A stretch of DNA of 61,352 bases. Source: Streptococcus mitis. Lineage in GTDB: Bacteria > Bacillota > Bacilli > Lactobacillales > Streptococcaceae. The first letter of the stretch is position 1, and each line of letters opens with the position of its first letter. The DNA lies in assembly GCF_002096845.1 (NCBI RefSeq), contig NZ_NCVK01000009.1:1-61352 (forward strand), written 5' to 3'. The position numbers and the translations under genes were made by a program. The notes under the pieces were generated by a model. That model ran no database searches. It was not told the origin of the DNA and saw only the letters and a program-made list of their open reading frames with translations. Shown piece by piece: positions 39,522 through 49,057 of this stretch.

Positions 39522-39524
39522 TGT

Positions 39525-40487
39525 TTATTCTCCTATAATATTATTTATCAAAAAACTGTTAAGTTCATCTTTTTTCTTAACTCCGATTGTTTTTTTCAGC
39601 GAAAGTTCTACTGTTTCAATATTTACACCTTTCTTATATGATATAATCTCAATAATTCTTGAAATCGTATTTTTTAATACATCTTCTCCGTAATTTGTAT
39701 TAATTCCCCTAGATTTACATTGAATTTTGAAATCATTAAGATATTCGTTTTCCCTATATCTTTCTATAAGTACCTCGTTTCCCTGAAAAAATTGATTTGA
39801 ATTATAAAAATCCTTCCAATCGCTTAATGACTCCTCCCATTCTGTCCACTTTTCTTTTTGATGGGGAATGTTCGAATTTAAAAGTTTTAAGATACTTTTC
39901 TGACAATAGTTTTTATAACTTTCAATAATTTGATAATACGCTTCTTCAATCTTATACGGTGAAATTGGCAAAGTATATTCTTTAGTTTTTGTAAATTCAA
40001 TTTTTTCTTTGAGAAGAGCAATTAAGATATTGAACGGTTCAAAAAAAGTCGAATCAACATTACAATAAAAATTAATATATTCTTCTAATTTTTTTATATT
40101 ACCAGTACCTTTGAAATCTTCTTTTAATAATGCACGTAAATTCAATTTTTCAAATATTCTATATACCTTTTGAATACTAATTAAGGTTGAAAATTGTTTT
40201 TCGAATTCTTCGTCAATATCTTCATGATATCTTTCAAAAAAATAAACTTCATTTTCAATTTTATTTACTATAATTAAAATTGAATCCCCTTTGTAAAATA
40301 CATATACATTCAATTCTTCTTTAAAGGGTCTCTTTAAAAATAAAAAGTACTTTTCACGTATATCAGAAACTATAGCTTTACACGATAAATCCGTAACTTT
40401 CTGCTCGTCAAATTCTTTTCTTGGAACCAATGTTAGCCAATAGCCATCTATTTCCTCTATACGTAATACTTTATGTTCAAACTTCAT
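39525..40487 (-). CDS. Unrecognised protein, putative immunity partner of the EndoU-like toxin
   Basis: The protein has 320 residues from the ATG at 40487, behind AGGTGGGA. An upstream in-frame ATG at 40505 overlaps the toxin end. No known domain is recognised. It is highly charged (Glu/Lys-rich) with several aromatic clusters, no signal peptide and no membrane helix, so cytoplasmic. Its base composition is strikingly AT-rich against the flanking pur genes. It begins 11 bp after the EndoU-like toxin gene, the classic position of an immunity gene. It is long for an immunity protein, so an unrelated accessory role is possible. Confidence 0.5.
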   Translation of the reverse strand: MKFEHKVLRIEEIDGYWLTLVPRKEFDEQKVTDLSCKAIVSDIREKYFLFLKRPFKEELNVYVFYKGDSILIIVNKIENEVYFFERYHEDIDEEFEKQFSTLISIQKVYRIFEKLNLRALLKEDFKGTGNIKKLEEYINFYCNVDSTFFEPFNILIALLKEKIEFTKTKEYTLPISPYKIEEAYYQIIESYKNYCQKSILKLLNSNIPHQKEKWTEWEESLSDWKDFYNSNQFFQGNEVLIERYRENEYLNDFKIQCKSRGINTNYGEDVLKNTISRIIEIISYKKGVNIETVELSLKKTIGVKKKDELNSFLINNIIGE

Positions 40488-40497
40488 TTCCCACCTA

Positions 40498-40896
40498 CTA
40501 TTCACGAACTGGATAAAATGTTATGATATTCCCATTTCTTTCTACAATTTTAACAAGAATGTTATTACAAATATAAACACCACTAGTTGGATCGACTAAT
40601 CGACATGAATGTTCTATCATATCTAAAACCTGCTGTCTAGACCAAGTCTCTGGAAAAAAAGTTGAATACCCTCGGTTGGATTCCTTTAGAATATGAGTGT
40701 TTTTGCTACGTACCATATATTCAAAAATATTACCACTAATTATTGCTTTTGTATCCGGAAGAACCTCTGCATTTTCATCTCCAAGATTTCTATTACAATG
40801 ATACCCTTTAGGAGAGCCAGCTCTACTTATTTCTCCTAAAAATACGTGTTCCAATGCTCTACTTGACAAACTATAATTATTTGTAACCTCATTCAT
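40498..40896 (-). CDS. Stand-alone EndoU-like RNase domain (polymorphic-toxin type)
   Basis: The protein has 132 residues. Almost the whole protein matches the pattern of bacterial EndoU nuclease toxin domains: LEHVFLGEISRAGSPKGYH supplies two His candidates for the active site, then FEYMVRSKN, and STFFPETWSRQQVLDMIEHS near the C-terminus. EndoU toxins cleave RNA, often tRNA, in neighbouring cells. Here the domain lacks the usual LXG, WXG or CDI delivery region and has no signal peptide, with a stop codon immediately upstream in frame. It is either an orphan toxin cassette or an intracellular nuclease. It is AT-rich, inserted between the purK and purB parts of the cluster. Confidence 0.62.
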   Translation of the reverse strand: MNEVTNNYSLSSRALEHVFLGEISRAGSPKGYHCNRNLGDENAEVLPDTKAIISGNIFEYMVRSKNTHILKESNRGYSTFFPETWSRQQVLDMIEHSCRLVDPTSGVYICNNILVKIVERNGNIITFYPVRE

Positions 40897-41034
40897 AAGT
40901 CACTGTTCCCTTTTACAATCAATCTCTTCTAGCAGTAGTCGAGTGTCTTCTCTTGCTGACTTTATCCTCTACAACAAGCCTAGGCAACCTTTAAAGGATA
41001 AGACAACGAACCTTGTAATTAAATCCTGTCTTAC

Positions 41035-41262
41035 TCACTCAAACTCTTCTTTCCCAACCCATACAGATGGATAATGATCTAGTGTGTTCAAATCTGTATC
41101 CAGCGGTAGATCGTAGATAGCTAAATAGTTTTCAGGGTATTGTGCAACTAGTTCTTCATATTTAGCTTGCACCTTATCTTGGTCAGCACTAGCAAACAAG
41201 ACTTCGACAACTGCTCCAGTCTTATCCTTTTCAACAAATGCATGTACGATTATTTGAATCAT
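41035..41262 (-). CDS. Conserved small protein of the pur cluster, unknown function
   Basis: The protein has 75 residues, starting behind AGGAGAAACC just after the purK stop. It is a compact alpha/beta pattern (MIQIIVHAFVEKDKTGAVVEVLFAS, then YLAIYDLPLDTDLNTL), acidic, with no membrane or signal segments. A small gene follows purK at this place in pneumococcal genomes. It is probably co-transcribed with purK. No function can be assigned. Confidence 0.65.
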   Translation of the reverse strand: MIQIIVHAFVEKDKTGAVVEVLFASADQDKVQAKYEELVAQYPENYLAIYDLPLDTDLNTLDHYPSVWVGKEEFE

Positions 41263-41271
41263 AGGTTTCTC

Positions 41272-42363
41272 CTAAAAATCAATTCCTTTCCCAAACTCCT
41301 CAACTTTATCCGGTTCATCACTAAACAAAGTCACATGTCCCATCTTGCGGTTGTGTTTCGCTTCTATTTTACCATATATGTGGAGGTGGGCGCTTGGATT
41401 TTCTGTGACATATTTTTCAGCAGCCTCGACGTGTTGGCCGAGTACATTAAGTATAACGGCTGGCGCATGCAGTTTGATAGCTGGCAATGGCGATCCCAGA
41501 ACGCCTAGAATATGGGTATCAAACTGGGAGAAGTCACAGGCTTCGATTGAGTAGTGCCCTGAGTTGTGTGGACGTGGCGCAATTTCGTTGACAATGATGT
41601 CATCAGCTGTCGCAAACATTTCCACGCAGAGAGTTCCAGACAAGTTAAGCTGTTCAGCGATTCGCACAGCCATGGCTTTAGCTTTCTCAGCTAGATCATC
41701 AGAAATACGAGCTGGCACAATGGTCTTAGATAGAATATTGTTGCGGTGGATATTTTCCTGAACTGGGAAAACCGTCACATCCTTGCCATTTCCTGATACG
41801 ATGACAGAAATTTCAAAGTCGAAGTTGACAAATTCTTCCAGGACACAGTCTGCTGAATCAGCTAGTGCATAGGCTTCTTCCAAATCTGCTTCTGAGCGAA
41901 TAACCTTTTGTCCATGCCCATCATAGCCACCAGTTGCCGTCTTGAGGACATAGTTTTTAGACAGGTCGATATCAGCCAAGTCATTGCTAGAATTTACGAC
42001 CTTGTAAGGAGCAACAGTTACTTGAGCCTTGTTTGAGAGAAAGTCCTTTTCAAAAATACGATTTTGGGAGATGCGAAGCAGGTCGATTCCTTGAGGAAGT
42101 TGACCATCCTTGATGACAGCATCCAAACCGTCAGCATCGACATTTTCAAACTCATAGGTGAGGATATCGCAACGCTCAGCCAACTGACGCAGAGCATCCA
42201 CGTCATTATAAGGAGCCACGATGATCTCCGCCACGCGAGAGGCCGGGCAATCCGCCGCAGGATCCAGCGCGATAACCTTGTGGCCCATGTAGATAGCAGA
42301 AATGGCCATCATTTGACCTAGCTGGCCGCCACCGATAATTCCGATTGTTTTAGATGAGCTCAT
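41272..42363 (-). CDS. purK: N5-carboxyaminoimidazole ribonucleotide synthase
   Basis: The protein has 363 residues and an ATP-grasp fold: the N-terminal [28 protein letters not shown], the [14 protein letters not shown] lid loop, [14 protein letters not shown] and the metal-binding [17 protein letters not shown]. It carboxylates AIR with bicarbonate and ATP to N5-CAIR, the substrate of PurE. It overlaps the purE end by 14 bp, so the two are co-translated. Confidence 0.97.
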   Translation of the reverse strand: MSSSKTIGIIGGGQLGQMMAISAIYMGHKVIALDPAADCPASRVAEIIVAPYNDVDALRQLAERCDILTYEFENVDADGLDAVIKDGQLPQGIDLLRISQNRIFEKDFLSNKAQVTVAPYKVVNSSNDLADIDLSKNYVLKTATGGYDGHGQKVIRSEADLEEAYALADSADCVLEEFVNFDFEISVIVSGNGKDVTVFPVQENIHRNNILSKTIVPARISDDLAEKAKAMAVRIAEQLNLSGTLCVEMFATADDIIVNEIAPRPHNSGHYSIEACDFSQFDTHILGVLGSPLPAIKLHAPAVILNVLGQHVEAAEKYVTENPSAHLHIYGKIEAKHNRKMGHVTLFSDEPDKVEEFGKGIDF

Positions 42364-42838
42364 TTGTAGACTCCTCTGCGATTTTTCCTTGCTCCTCTGC
42401 GAAATCTGCCAATGCTGTCGCGATAGACTGATCCTCTACTGATAGGAGACGAAGGGCAAAGAGGGCAGCGTTGGTCGCACCTGCTTCACCGATAGCCATA
42501 GTTGCGACAGGCACTCCACCTGGCATCTGGACGATAGAGTAGAGCGAGTCCACACCACTAAGGGCACGCGATTTTACGGGCACACCAATGACTGGAAGGG
42601 TCGTTTTAGCCGCTACCATGCCTGGCAAATGGGCTGCGCCACCAGCACCCGCGATAATGACCTTGATGCCACGGCTACGAGCTTCTTCGGCATGTTGGAA
42701 CATGAGGTCTGGTGTACGGTGGGCAGAGACAACTTTCTTTTCGTAGGCTACACCGAAGCGGTCTAGGACTTCTGCTGTTTTTTGCATGGTTGCCCAGTCG
42801 GATTTGGAGCCCATGATGATGGAAATTACTGGCTTCAT
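42350..42838 (-). CDS. purE: N5-CAIR mutase PurE (class I)
   Basis: The protein has 162 residues from the ATG at 42838, behind AAAGGAGA. An open frame extends 24 codons upstream without support. Class I signature: [22 protein letters not shown] and [25 protein letters not shown]. It converts N5-CAIR to CAIR. It follows purD after 235 bp of structured non-coding DNA and overlaps purK. Confidence 0.97.
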   Translation of the reverse strand: MKPVISIIMGSKSDWATMQKTAEVLDRFGVAYEKKVVSAHRTPDLMFQHAEEARSRGIKVIIAGAGGAAHLPGMVAAKTTLPVIGVPVKSRALSGVDSLYSIVQMPGGVPVATMAIGEAGATNAALFALRLLSVEDQSIATALADFAEEQGKIAEESTNELI

Positions 42839-42948
42839 TTCTTCTCCTTTTTCCTCTTTTTCAACAATTACCTTAGGTTGTGAGGGACGGAAGCAAACCT
42901 TCGGTTTCATTCCTAAAATTTTAGCCTAAGGTCTTACAATTTCCCTGA

Positions 42949-42977
42949 ACGATTGGATTGTCATCCAATCGTTTTTT
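42949..42977 (+). terminator. Perfect hairpin with T-tract pointing opposite to the pur operon
   Basis: ACGATTGGA pairs with TCCAATCGT across a 6-nt loop and is followed by six T on the plus strand. On the minus strand, along which purD-purE is read, no T-tract follows the stem. A second short stem, GCGAC-TGC-GTCGC, lies at about 43047-43060, near the purD stop. Together they make up the structured purD-purE spacer. Confidence 0.55.
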
Positions 42978-43073
42978 CACAACGGCGGTGATTGTTATAT
43001 ATTAGTTCGCTAACGCTCGCAAGTTATGCGACCATTATTGTACTTTGCGACTGCGTCGCCTTTTCTTATATCT

Positions 43074-44336
43074 TTATCTAATTGCCTTGCTTCCGATATC
43101 GGTTCGGTAGAAGAGGCCTTCTGTTTTTTGTTGGTCGAGTTGGCTGTAGATGATGGTTTGGGCTTCTTTGACGGTATCGGCTGTGGTGACGAGCATATAG
43201 ACACGTCCACCGTTTGATAGCAGTGCTCTGCTATTTTCCGCAAACTTAGCCCCTGCATAGTAGGTGATGATATCGCCTTCTGTCTTGGCTGGCAACTTGA
43301 CACCTTTTTCATAGTCTAACGGGTAACCGTTGGATGCGACAACCACACCCAGAGTCACACTCTTGTCCGTCCACGTGATGTTTGGCTCCTTGCCATCCAG
43401 AATATCTGTGATATTTTGGGCAAAGTCAGATGTCAAACGAGGCAGGATAATCTGGGTTTCAGGATCTCCGAAACGAGCGTTGAACTCGATAACCTTAGGG
43501 CCGTCCGCTGTCAAGATAAGACCAGCGTAAAGGATACCAAGATAAGGGCGACCTTCTTTAATCATCCCTTCAAGGACTGGCTTGACAATGGTGTCAACCG
43601 CTGTATCAACTACACTCTGTGGCAAGTGTGGAACTGGTGCATAGGCCCCCATCCCACCAGTGTTAGGCCCCTTATCGCCATCATAGGCACGTTTATGGTC
43701 CTGAGCTGTTGGCATGATGTAGAACTTGTCACCATTGACAAAGACAAAGAGGGAAAACTCCTCCCCATCAAGGAATTCCTCAATAACTACACGCGCACCT
43801 GAGTCACCAAATTTATTGTCCAAAAGCATCTCGTGGGCTGCTTCGACTGCTTGCTCAACCGTCTCCGCAACGACGACACCCTTCCCAAGCGCTAAGCCAT
43901 CCGCCTTGACGACGATAGGCGCACCTTTCTCCTCGATATAAGCCTTGGCTTCCTCGAAATCTGAGAATGTGCCATAGGCCGCTGTCGGAACGCCGTATTT
44001 GACCATGATTTCCTTGGCAAAATCCTTGGACCACTCCAGCTCAGCTGCCAATCTTGTCGGACCAAAGGCTTTAAGACCAGCTTGGTTAAAATCATCCACA
44101 ATTCCAGCAGCAAGGGCATCATCTGGCCCGATGAAGGTCCAAGCGATATCGTTGGCCTTTGCAAACTCAATCAACTTAGAATGTTCGGAAATAACGATAT
44201 TTGCCAATTCCAGCCCATCCAGAGTCATTCCGTCATTTCCAGGGGCTACAAAAACTTTTTCAACGTCTTTTGACTCAAGCAACTTCGTGGCAATCGCATG
44301 TTCACGACCACCCGAACCGACAACTAACAGCTTCAT
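43074..44336 (-). CDS. purD: Phosphoribosylamine-glycine ligase
   Basis: The protein has 420 residues of the ATP-grasp superfamily. The N-terminal nucleotide-like start is MKLLVVGSGGREHAIATKL. VKADGLALGKGVVVAE, EEFLDGEEFSLFVFVNG and FNARFGDPETQ mark the ATP and metal sites. It joins glycine to phosphoribosylamine to give GAR. It has its own promoter with a PurBox-like element after the purH terminator and leads the purD-E-K-B unit. Confidence 0.97.
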   Translation of the reverse strand: MKLLVVGSGGREHAIATKLLESKDVEKVFVAPGNDGMTLDGLELANIVISEHSKLIEFAKANDIAWTFIGPDDALAAGIVDDFNQAGLKAFGPTRLAAELEWSKDFAKEIMVKYGVPTAAYGTFSDFEEAKAYIEEKGAPIVVKADGLALGKGVVVAETVEQAVEAAHEMLLDNKFGDSGARVVIEEFLDGEEFSLFVFVNGDKFYIMPTAQDHKRAYDGDKGPNTGGMGAYAPVPHLPQSVVDTAVDTIVKPVLEGMIKEGRPYLGILYAGLILTADGPKVIEFNARFGDPETQIILPRLTSDFAQNITDILDGKEPNITWTDKSVTLGVVVASNGYPLDYEKGVKLPAKTEGDIITYYAGAKFAENSRALLSNGGRVYMLVTTADTVKEAQTIIYSQLDQQKTEGLFYRTDIGSKAIR

Positions 44337-44368
44337 CTCTCAACCTCTTTTGCGAATTATTTACTAAT

Positions 44369-44391
44369 ATTATATCACAAACGTTCGTTTT
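44369..44391 (-). promoter_or_regulatory. purD promoter with PurBox-like element
   Basis: On the minus strand a perfect TATAAT (44369-44374) lies about 30 bp upstream of purD. Just ahead, AAAACGAACGTTTG (44378-44391) contains the CGAAC core of the PurBox recognised by PurR in Firmicutes. No good -35 is present, as expected for an activator-dependent promoter. Confidence 0.5.
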
Positions 44392-44419
44392 AATCTTGTT
44401 TTATTAAGCATTTTTAAGC

Positions 44420-44457
44420 AAAAAAGAAAGAAACTGTTTTCTTCCCTTTTGTTTCTT
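44420..44457 (-). terminator. Terminator of the purC-to-purH unit
   Basis: On the minus strand AAGAAAC pairs with GTTTCTT, followed by TCTTTTTT. The left arm includes part of the purH stop codon. Confidence 0.75.
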
Positions 44458-46003
44458 AATGTCTAAAATGTCTCACTCCTGTGAAGACCATGGTCAAGCC
44501 ATATTTGTCAGCTGCTTCGATAGATTCTTGGTCACGGACAGATCCACCAGGCTGGATGATGGCCTTGATACCTGCTTTGGCGATTTCTTCCACGTTATCC
44601 GCAAATGGGAAGAAGGCATCCGAAGCAAGCACAGCACCGTCAAGACGGTCTTTGGCTTGGTCGATGGCAATACGAACAGAGGCCACACGGTTAGTTTGAC
44701 CTGGGCCAACACCAAGTGTCATGTGGTCGTTGGTCACGATGATACCGTTTGATTTGACGTACTTGATAGCCTTCCAAGCGAACTCGAGAGCTGTCGCTTC
44801 TGTCTCAGTGGGCTGGCGTTTGGTCACCACTTGCCAGTCAACTGGACTTTCTTTGACCACGTCTTGGTTTTGAACGAGGAGACCTCCAACAACACCAGTG
44901 TATTCTGCTTCCACTTCGCTCGCTTCTTGAGCATCAAATGGCAAAGCAAGGATACGCAAGTTTTTCTTTTTGTTTGTCAAAATAGCTAGCGCCTCATCCG
45001 TATAGCTTGGTGCGATGATGATTTCAAGAAAAACACCGTGCATCTTCTCAGCTGTCTCAGCATCTACCTCACGGTTGAGAACGACAATTCCACCAAAGAT
45101 AGAAACTGGATCAGACTCATAAGCGTAATCCCAAGCAGTTTCGATATCATCAGCTTGACCGATTCCACATGGGTTCATGTGTTTGAGAGCCACAACGGTT
45201 GGACGGTCTTTGAAGTCACGGATAATACGAATAGCAGCATCCGCATCGCGGATATTGTTGAATGACAATTCTTTCCCGTTAAGCTGTTTAGCAGATGCAA
45301 TCGAGTAGTCAGTCGGCAAGGCTTTTTGGTAGAAATCTGCATCCTGTTGAGGATTTTCCCCATATCGCATGGCCTGCTTGAGGTCATAGGTTAAAGTAAG
45401 TTTTTCTGGTTTGCTTTCTCCGACTTGAGCTGTGAAGTATTCTGCAATCAAGGCGTCATAAGCCGCTGTGTGACGAAATACTTTGGCTGCCAAACGTTGG
45501 CGAGTTTCGTAACTTGTTTCTCCATTTGCTGCCAATTCGTCAAGAACCACAGCGTAGTCAGCTGGATCTACCACAACCGTCACGCTGGCATGATTCTTCG
45601 CTGCTGAACGAAGCATAGATGGCCCACCAATATCGATATTCTCCACAGCATCAGCATAAGTCACGTCTGGTTTGAGAATAGTTTCCTTGAATGGGTAAAG
45701 GTTGACCACAACAAGGTCGATGAGTTCAATCTGATTATCCTTAGCTGCTTCCAGGTGACTATCCAAGTCACGACGAGCAAGGAGTCCACCGTGTATATTT
45801 GGATGAAGGGTCTTGACACGGCCATCCATCATCTCTGGAAAACCAGTCACATCATCGATGGCAATGGTCTTCACCCCAGCATTATCAAGGGCAACCTTGG
45901 TTCCACCTGTTGAGATAATCTCCCAACCAAGTTTTTTAAGTTCTTGGGCAAATTCAACAATGCCCGCTTTGTCTGAGACGCTGATTAAGGCGCGTTTAGT
46001 CAT
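44456..46003 (-). CDS. purH: Bifunctional AICAR transformylase/IMP cyclohydrolase
   Basis: The protein has 515 residues. The N-terminal MGS-like cyclohydrolase domain covers about 1-135 ([48 protein letters not shown]). The C-terminal AICARFT domain covers about 140-515 ([41 protein letters not shown]). It catalyses the last two steps to IMP. It is the last gene of its unit. A broken copy of its first ~40 codons lies upstream on the other side of vanZ. Confidence 0.97.
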   Translation of the reverse strand: MTKRALISVSDKAGIVEFAQELKKLGWEIISTGGTKVALDNAGVKTIAIDDVTGFPEMMDGRVKTLHPNIHGGLLARRDLDSHLEAAKDNQIELIDLVVVNLYPFKETILKPDVTYADAVENIDIGGPSMLRSAAKNHASVTVVVDPADYAVVLDELAANGETSYETRQRLAAKVFRHTAAYDALIAEYFTAQVGESKPEKLTLTYDLKQAMRYGENPQQDADFYQKALPTDYSIASAKQLNGKELSFNNIRDADAAIRIIRDFKDRPTVVALKHMNPCGIGQADDIETAWDYAYESDPVSIFGGIVVLNREVDAETAEKMHGVFLEIIIAPSYTDEALAILTNKKKNLRILALPFDAQEASEVEAEYTGVVGGLLVQNQDVVKESPVDWQVVTKRQPTETEATALEFAWKAIKYVKSNGIIVTNDHMTLGVGPGQTNRVASVRIAIDQAKDRLDGAVLASDAFFPFADNVEEIAKAGIKAIIQPGGSVRDQESIEAADKYGLTMVFTGVRHFRH

Positions 46004-46028
46004 TATTATTCTCCTTTTTAATCATTAG

Positions 46029-46541
46029 TTAAACACCAATTAAATGCAGTAACAGTAAAACAAAATAAGCAAAACCAAGGCTAATCATACCTAAGATATT
46101 GACCCATTTTCTAGTCTGTGATTTGAACACTCTTATAAAAATTTGGTAAATCAGCAAGCCTACACAAACACCTAGCGTATTTAAAGTCAAATCCGTTACA
46201 TCTGTTATACCTATTGCTAAAATATACTGTAAGCACTCAAACAATAAACTAATCAAGAAACCTGTCCCGACTATTCTTAAACTAGATAAATTAGTTTTTA
46301 TCAGAGGGAAACAAACACCTAATGGAATAAAGGAAATCAGATTAAATAACATTTCAGCAAAAACAATTTTTCCATCTACTATTAGTGGTTCTGAAAATGG
46401 AATCCAATTGATGTACCTTGGAGCTAAGAAAAATGCTATAAATTCAGGATTGGTCTCAAACTTAAATAAGATTCCCCAAGTTAATAACATCAGATAGACA
46501 TAAAATACATATCGAGTTGTTTTTTTAGATTCTAACATCAC
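46029..46541 (-). CDS. vanZ: VanZ-family membrane protein
   Basis: The protein has 170 residues with four to five membrane helices and the VanZ pattern: an N-terminal helix, [34 protein letters not shown], then [30 protein letters not shown]. VanZ proteins give low teicoplanin-type resistance in enterococci. Their role in streptococci is unclear. It is AT-richer than the pur genes and is placed between a decayed duplicate of the purH 5' end and purH itself. Its start overlaps the end of the duplicate frame, so it was inserted with that duplication. Confidence 0.85.
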   Translation of the reverse strand: MMLESKKTTRYVFYVYLMLLTWGILFKFETNPEFIAFFLAPRYINWIPFSEPLIVDGKIVFAEMLFNLISFIPLGVCFPLIKTNLSSLRIVGTGFLISLLFECLQYILAIGITDVTDLTLNTLGVCVGLLIYQIFIRVFKSQTRKWVNILGMISLGFAYFVLLLLHLIGV

Positions 46542-46763
46542 AAATACCTCCGTTTGAATCCGTCTTCAACAATCACTGACTCCAATTTTGAATCAAAGAT
46601 ATCATATGAATCATCAATGGCAATGGTGCTCACCCCAGCATTATCAAGGGCAACCTTGGTTCCACCTGTTGAGATGATGTCCCAACCGAGTTTTTTTAAG
46701 TTCTTGGGCAAATTCAACAATGCCCGCTTTGTCTGAGACGCTGATTAAGGCTTTTTTCGTCAT
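46538..46763 (-). pseudogene. Duplicated 5' fragment of purH, frameshifted
   Basis: The ATG at 46763 opens [18 protein letters not shown], nearly identical to the purH start for about 120 bp. A run of seven A (six in purH) around 46691-46697 shifts the frame. The copy then continues [20 protein letters not shown] in another frame, loses similarity after ATIAIDD and ends at 46538, overlapping vanZ. It keeps a purH-like ribosome binding region. It is a by-product of the event that brought vanZ into the operon and cannot encode an enzyme. Confidence 0.85.
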
Positions 46764-46764
46764 T

Positions 46765-47229
46765 CTATTCCTCTTTCTTTAGGTCCAAGCGCATAGCGAC
46801 TTCATTATTTTCTTCTATAAATCCTGTTTCCTGAAAACCAAGACTAGTCAGTAGGTGCTTCATTTTTTCATTTCCAACCACATAATCTGCGATAATATGA
46901 TTGCAAGTGCTATCCATCTGAGCCTTTTTGATCAGAAATTCCACGGCTTTTCGTCCATAACCTCTTCCTTGGTACTGCTGGCCAATCATTATCCGCCAGA
47001 TAAAGTATTCCGCTTCATCCTTATCTATTTCCAACAGGAGAAAACCAACTACAAGCTCATTCCAATAAATTGCCATTGGAAACACATCCCCATTCTCTCG
47101 GTAGAGCCATGCGTCAGCTAAAGAGCGTACATTTGGAGACACGAAACGTGCTCGTTCATCAGCTTCAGATATTTTCAAATCCAGCACTGCCTGAAAACTG
47201 CTCTCATCTACTAATTTTATCTCAATCAT
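46765..47229 (-). CDS. GNAT-family N-acetyltransferase
   Basis: The protein has 154 residues from the ATG at 47229, preceded by AGGAG. The acetyl-CoA binding motif A is [21 protein letters not shown], followed by [25 protein letters not shown] and an [17 protein letters not shown] end. It acetylates an unknown amine, polyamine- or antibiotic-like. It is inserted between purN and the purH fragment in the same direction, so it is part of the pur transcript. It is not a purine enzyme as far as the sequence shows. Confidence 0.85.
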   Translation of the reverse strand: MIEIKLVDESSFQAVLDLKISEADERARFVSPNVRSLADAWLYRENGDVFPMAIYWNELVVGFLLLEIDKDEAEYFIWRIMIGQQYQGRGYGRKAVEFLIKKAQMDSTCNHIIADYVVGNEKMKHLLTSLGFQETGFIEENNEVAMRLDLKKEE

Positions 47230-47273
47230 TTTTTCTCCTAGCAATATTGCACAATCAAAACTTGATTTACTTC

Positions 47274-47825
47274 TTATCTTCTCCCCACCCCTAAACTCTC
47301 CAGCACTTGAGGATAGATTTGATACTCGGTGGCATGGATACGAGCTTCAAAGCTGGCTATGGTATCATCAGCTAACCGTGGCACACGGACTTGTTTGATG
47401 ACCTTTCCTGTATCCACACCCGAATCCACCCAGTGAATGGTCACACCACTCTCAGCAACGCCAGCATTCCAAGCATCCTCAATCCCATGAGCTCCTGGAA
47501 ACTCTGGCAGGTAGGCTGGATGAATGTTGACAATCCGACCTTCATAAGCCGCCAATAAGGTTGGCCCAACGATTTTCATGTAGCCCGCTAGGCAAATCAA
47601 GTCAATCTGATGTTCTTCCAAGAGTTCGACAAGGGCCGCTTCATAGTCTACCTTGCTCTCAAACTCCTTGAGTTCAAAAGCATAGGACAGAACGCCGAGC
47701 TTGTCTGCTCGCTCGAGCACATAGGCGTCACGATGGTCTGAAAAGACAAACTCCACTGGAAATTCTTCGGCAATCACCTGAAAATTTGAGCCATTACCAG
47801 AGGCAAAAACTGCTATTTTTTTCAT
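47274..47825 (-). CDS. purN: Phosphoribosylglycinamide formyltransferase
   Basis: The protein has 183 residues. GART signatures: [31 protein letters not shown], the catalytic [15 protein letters not shown] (Asn and His) and [13 protein letters not shown] (Asp). It formylates GAR with 10-formyl-THF. Its start overlaps the end of purM by 4 bp. Confidence 0.97.
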   Translation of the reverse strand: MKKIAVFASGNGSNFQVIAEEFPVEFVFSDHRDAYVLERADKLGVLSYAFELKEFESKVDYEAALVELLEEHQIDLICLAGYMKIVGPTLLAAYEGRIVNIHPAYLPEFPGAHGIEDAWNAGVAESGVTIHWVDSGVDTGKVIKQVRVPRLADDTIASFEARIHATEYQIYPQVLESLGVGRR

Positions 47826-48844
47826 TTGATGACGACACTTTCGTTTTCTTTCTTGACGATACGACCAATTTCATAGACTGGTTCATCCAACAATTCCTTG
47901 ACACTACCTACATTTTCAGGGCTAACTGCCAGCATGAGTCCCACACCCATATTGAAGATTTCAAACATTTCTTCATGTTTGATTTTACCATATTTTTCAA
48001 GAGCTTTGAAAATAGGAAGCACTGGAACTTTGCTTTCCTCAATCTCAGCTGCTAGATCAGTTGCAAACATACGAGGAACATTTTCGATAAAGCCACCACC
48101 AGTGATGTGGGCAATGCCGTTGACCAACTCTTCCTTGATGAGTGGCAAAACAGCCTTGACATAGATACGAGTCGGCTCAAGAAGAACTTCCTTGAGTTTC
48201 TTGCCTTCCAATTCTGGCAAGACTTCCTCACCTGTGTAGTCGGCAAAGACACGACGGACGAGGGAGTAACCATTTGAGTGAATCCCACTTGAAGCAAGTC
48301 CGAGAAGAACATCTCCCTCTGCCACTTTTGAACCATCAATTATTTGAGATTTTTCAGCCACACCGACCGCAAAACCAGCCAAGTCATAGTCATCTTCGCC
48401 GTACATGCCAGGCATTTCAGCCGTTTCCCCACCAATGAGGGCAGCGCCTGCCTGCACACAACCTTCTGCCACACCAGCGACAACTTGTTCTAGCTTGGCT
48501 GGTTCATTCTTCCCTGTCGCTACGTAGTCAAGGAAATAGAGGGGCTCCGCACCCGCAGCGATGATATCATTGACACACATGGCCACACAGTCCTGACCGA
48601 TGGTATCGTGCTTGTCGTACTTGATAGCCAGCATGAGTTTGGTTCCGACACCATCAGTTCCTGAAATCAAGACAGGTTCTTTAACCCCAGTCTTTGAAAG
48701 GTCAAACATACCACCAAAGCCACCCAGAGCTCCCATGACACCTGCACGCTCCGTACGAGCCACGTGCTTTTTAATCCGTTCAACAACTTCATAACCCGCT
48801 TCAACATCCACACCCGACTGGGCATAAGCATTTTTATTTGTCAT
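47822..48844 (-). CDS. purM: Phosphoribosylformylglycinamidine cyclo-ligase (AIR synthase)
   Basis: The protein has 340 residues of the PurM/SelD fold: [18 protein letters not shown], then [49 protein letters not shown] and [15 protein letters not shown]. It closes FGAM to AIR using ATP. Translation starts behind AAAGGAACATAAAAATG. About 180 bp upstream a near copy of this start region drives a 14-codon reading frame. It overlaps purN by 4 bp. Confidence 0.97.
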   Translation of the reverse strand: MTNKNAYAQSGVDVEAGYEVVERIKKHVARTERAGVMGALGGFGGMFDLSKTGVKEPVLISGTDGVGTKLMLAIKYDKHDTIGQDCVAMCVNDIIAAGAEPLYFLDYVATGKNEPAKLEQVVAGVAEGCVQAGAALIGGETAEMPGMYGEDDYDLAGFAVGVAEKSQIIDGSKVAEGDVLLGLASSGIHSNGYSLVRRVFADYTGEEVLPELEGKKLKEVLLEPTRIYVKAVLPLIKEELVNGIAHITGGGFIENVPRMFATDLAAEIEESKVPVLPIFKALEKYGKIKHEEMFEIFNMGVGLMLAVSPENVGSVKELLDEPVYEIGRIVKKENESVVIK

Positions 48845-48879
48845 TTTTATGTTCCTTTTCTTTGAGAAAGATTGCGACG

Positions 48880-48914
48880 TATTTTTAGATAAACAATCAT
48901 TTTATCTAAAAATA
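48880..48914 (-). other. Perfect 14-bp AT-rich stem-loop upstream of purM
   Basis: TATTTTTAGATAAA pairs with TTTATCTAAAAATA around a 7-nt loop. It lies between the short leader frame and the purM start, without a following T-tract. It may affect processing or stability of the pur message. It belongs to a 213-bp spacer otherwise occupied by the duplicated purM start. Confidence 0.5.
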
Positions 48915-48976
48915 CTAGTCAGGGCTCTAGCTTTGGCCCCATGAGGCAAAGCGTCTACTGACAAATGCTTTAGCTT

Positions 48977-49021
48977 TTAGTCAGTAGTGAGACGTGGAGC
49001 GTACGCATTTTTATTTGCCAT
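48977..49021 (-). CDS. 14-residue leader frame from a duplicated purM start
   Basis: ATG at 49021, behind AAAGGAATATAAAA, encodes MANKNAYAPRLTTD and stops. The first eight residues and the ribosome binding region copy the purM start (MTNKNAYA) with few changes. It may be translated because the site is intact. It is best seen as debris of a partial duplication, though a regulatory leader peptide cannot be excluded. Confidence 0.4.
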   Translation of the reverse strand: MANKNAYAPRLTTD

Positions 49022-49057
49022 TTTTATATTCCTTTTCTTTAATTGAGGATCTATTGT

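Noticed and set aside
43010..43312. 100-codon minus-strand frame overlapping the purD end in another frame
   Set aside because: Shadow of purD plus spacer, Lys/Ser-rich and without family pattern.
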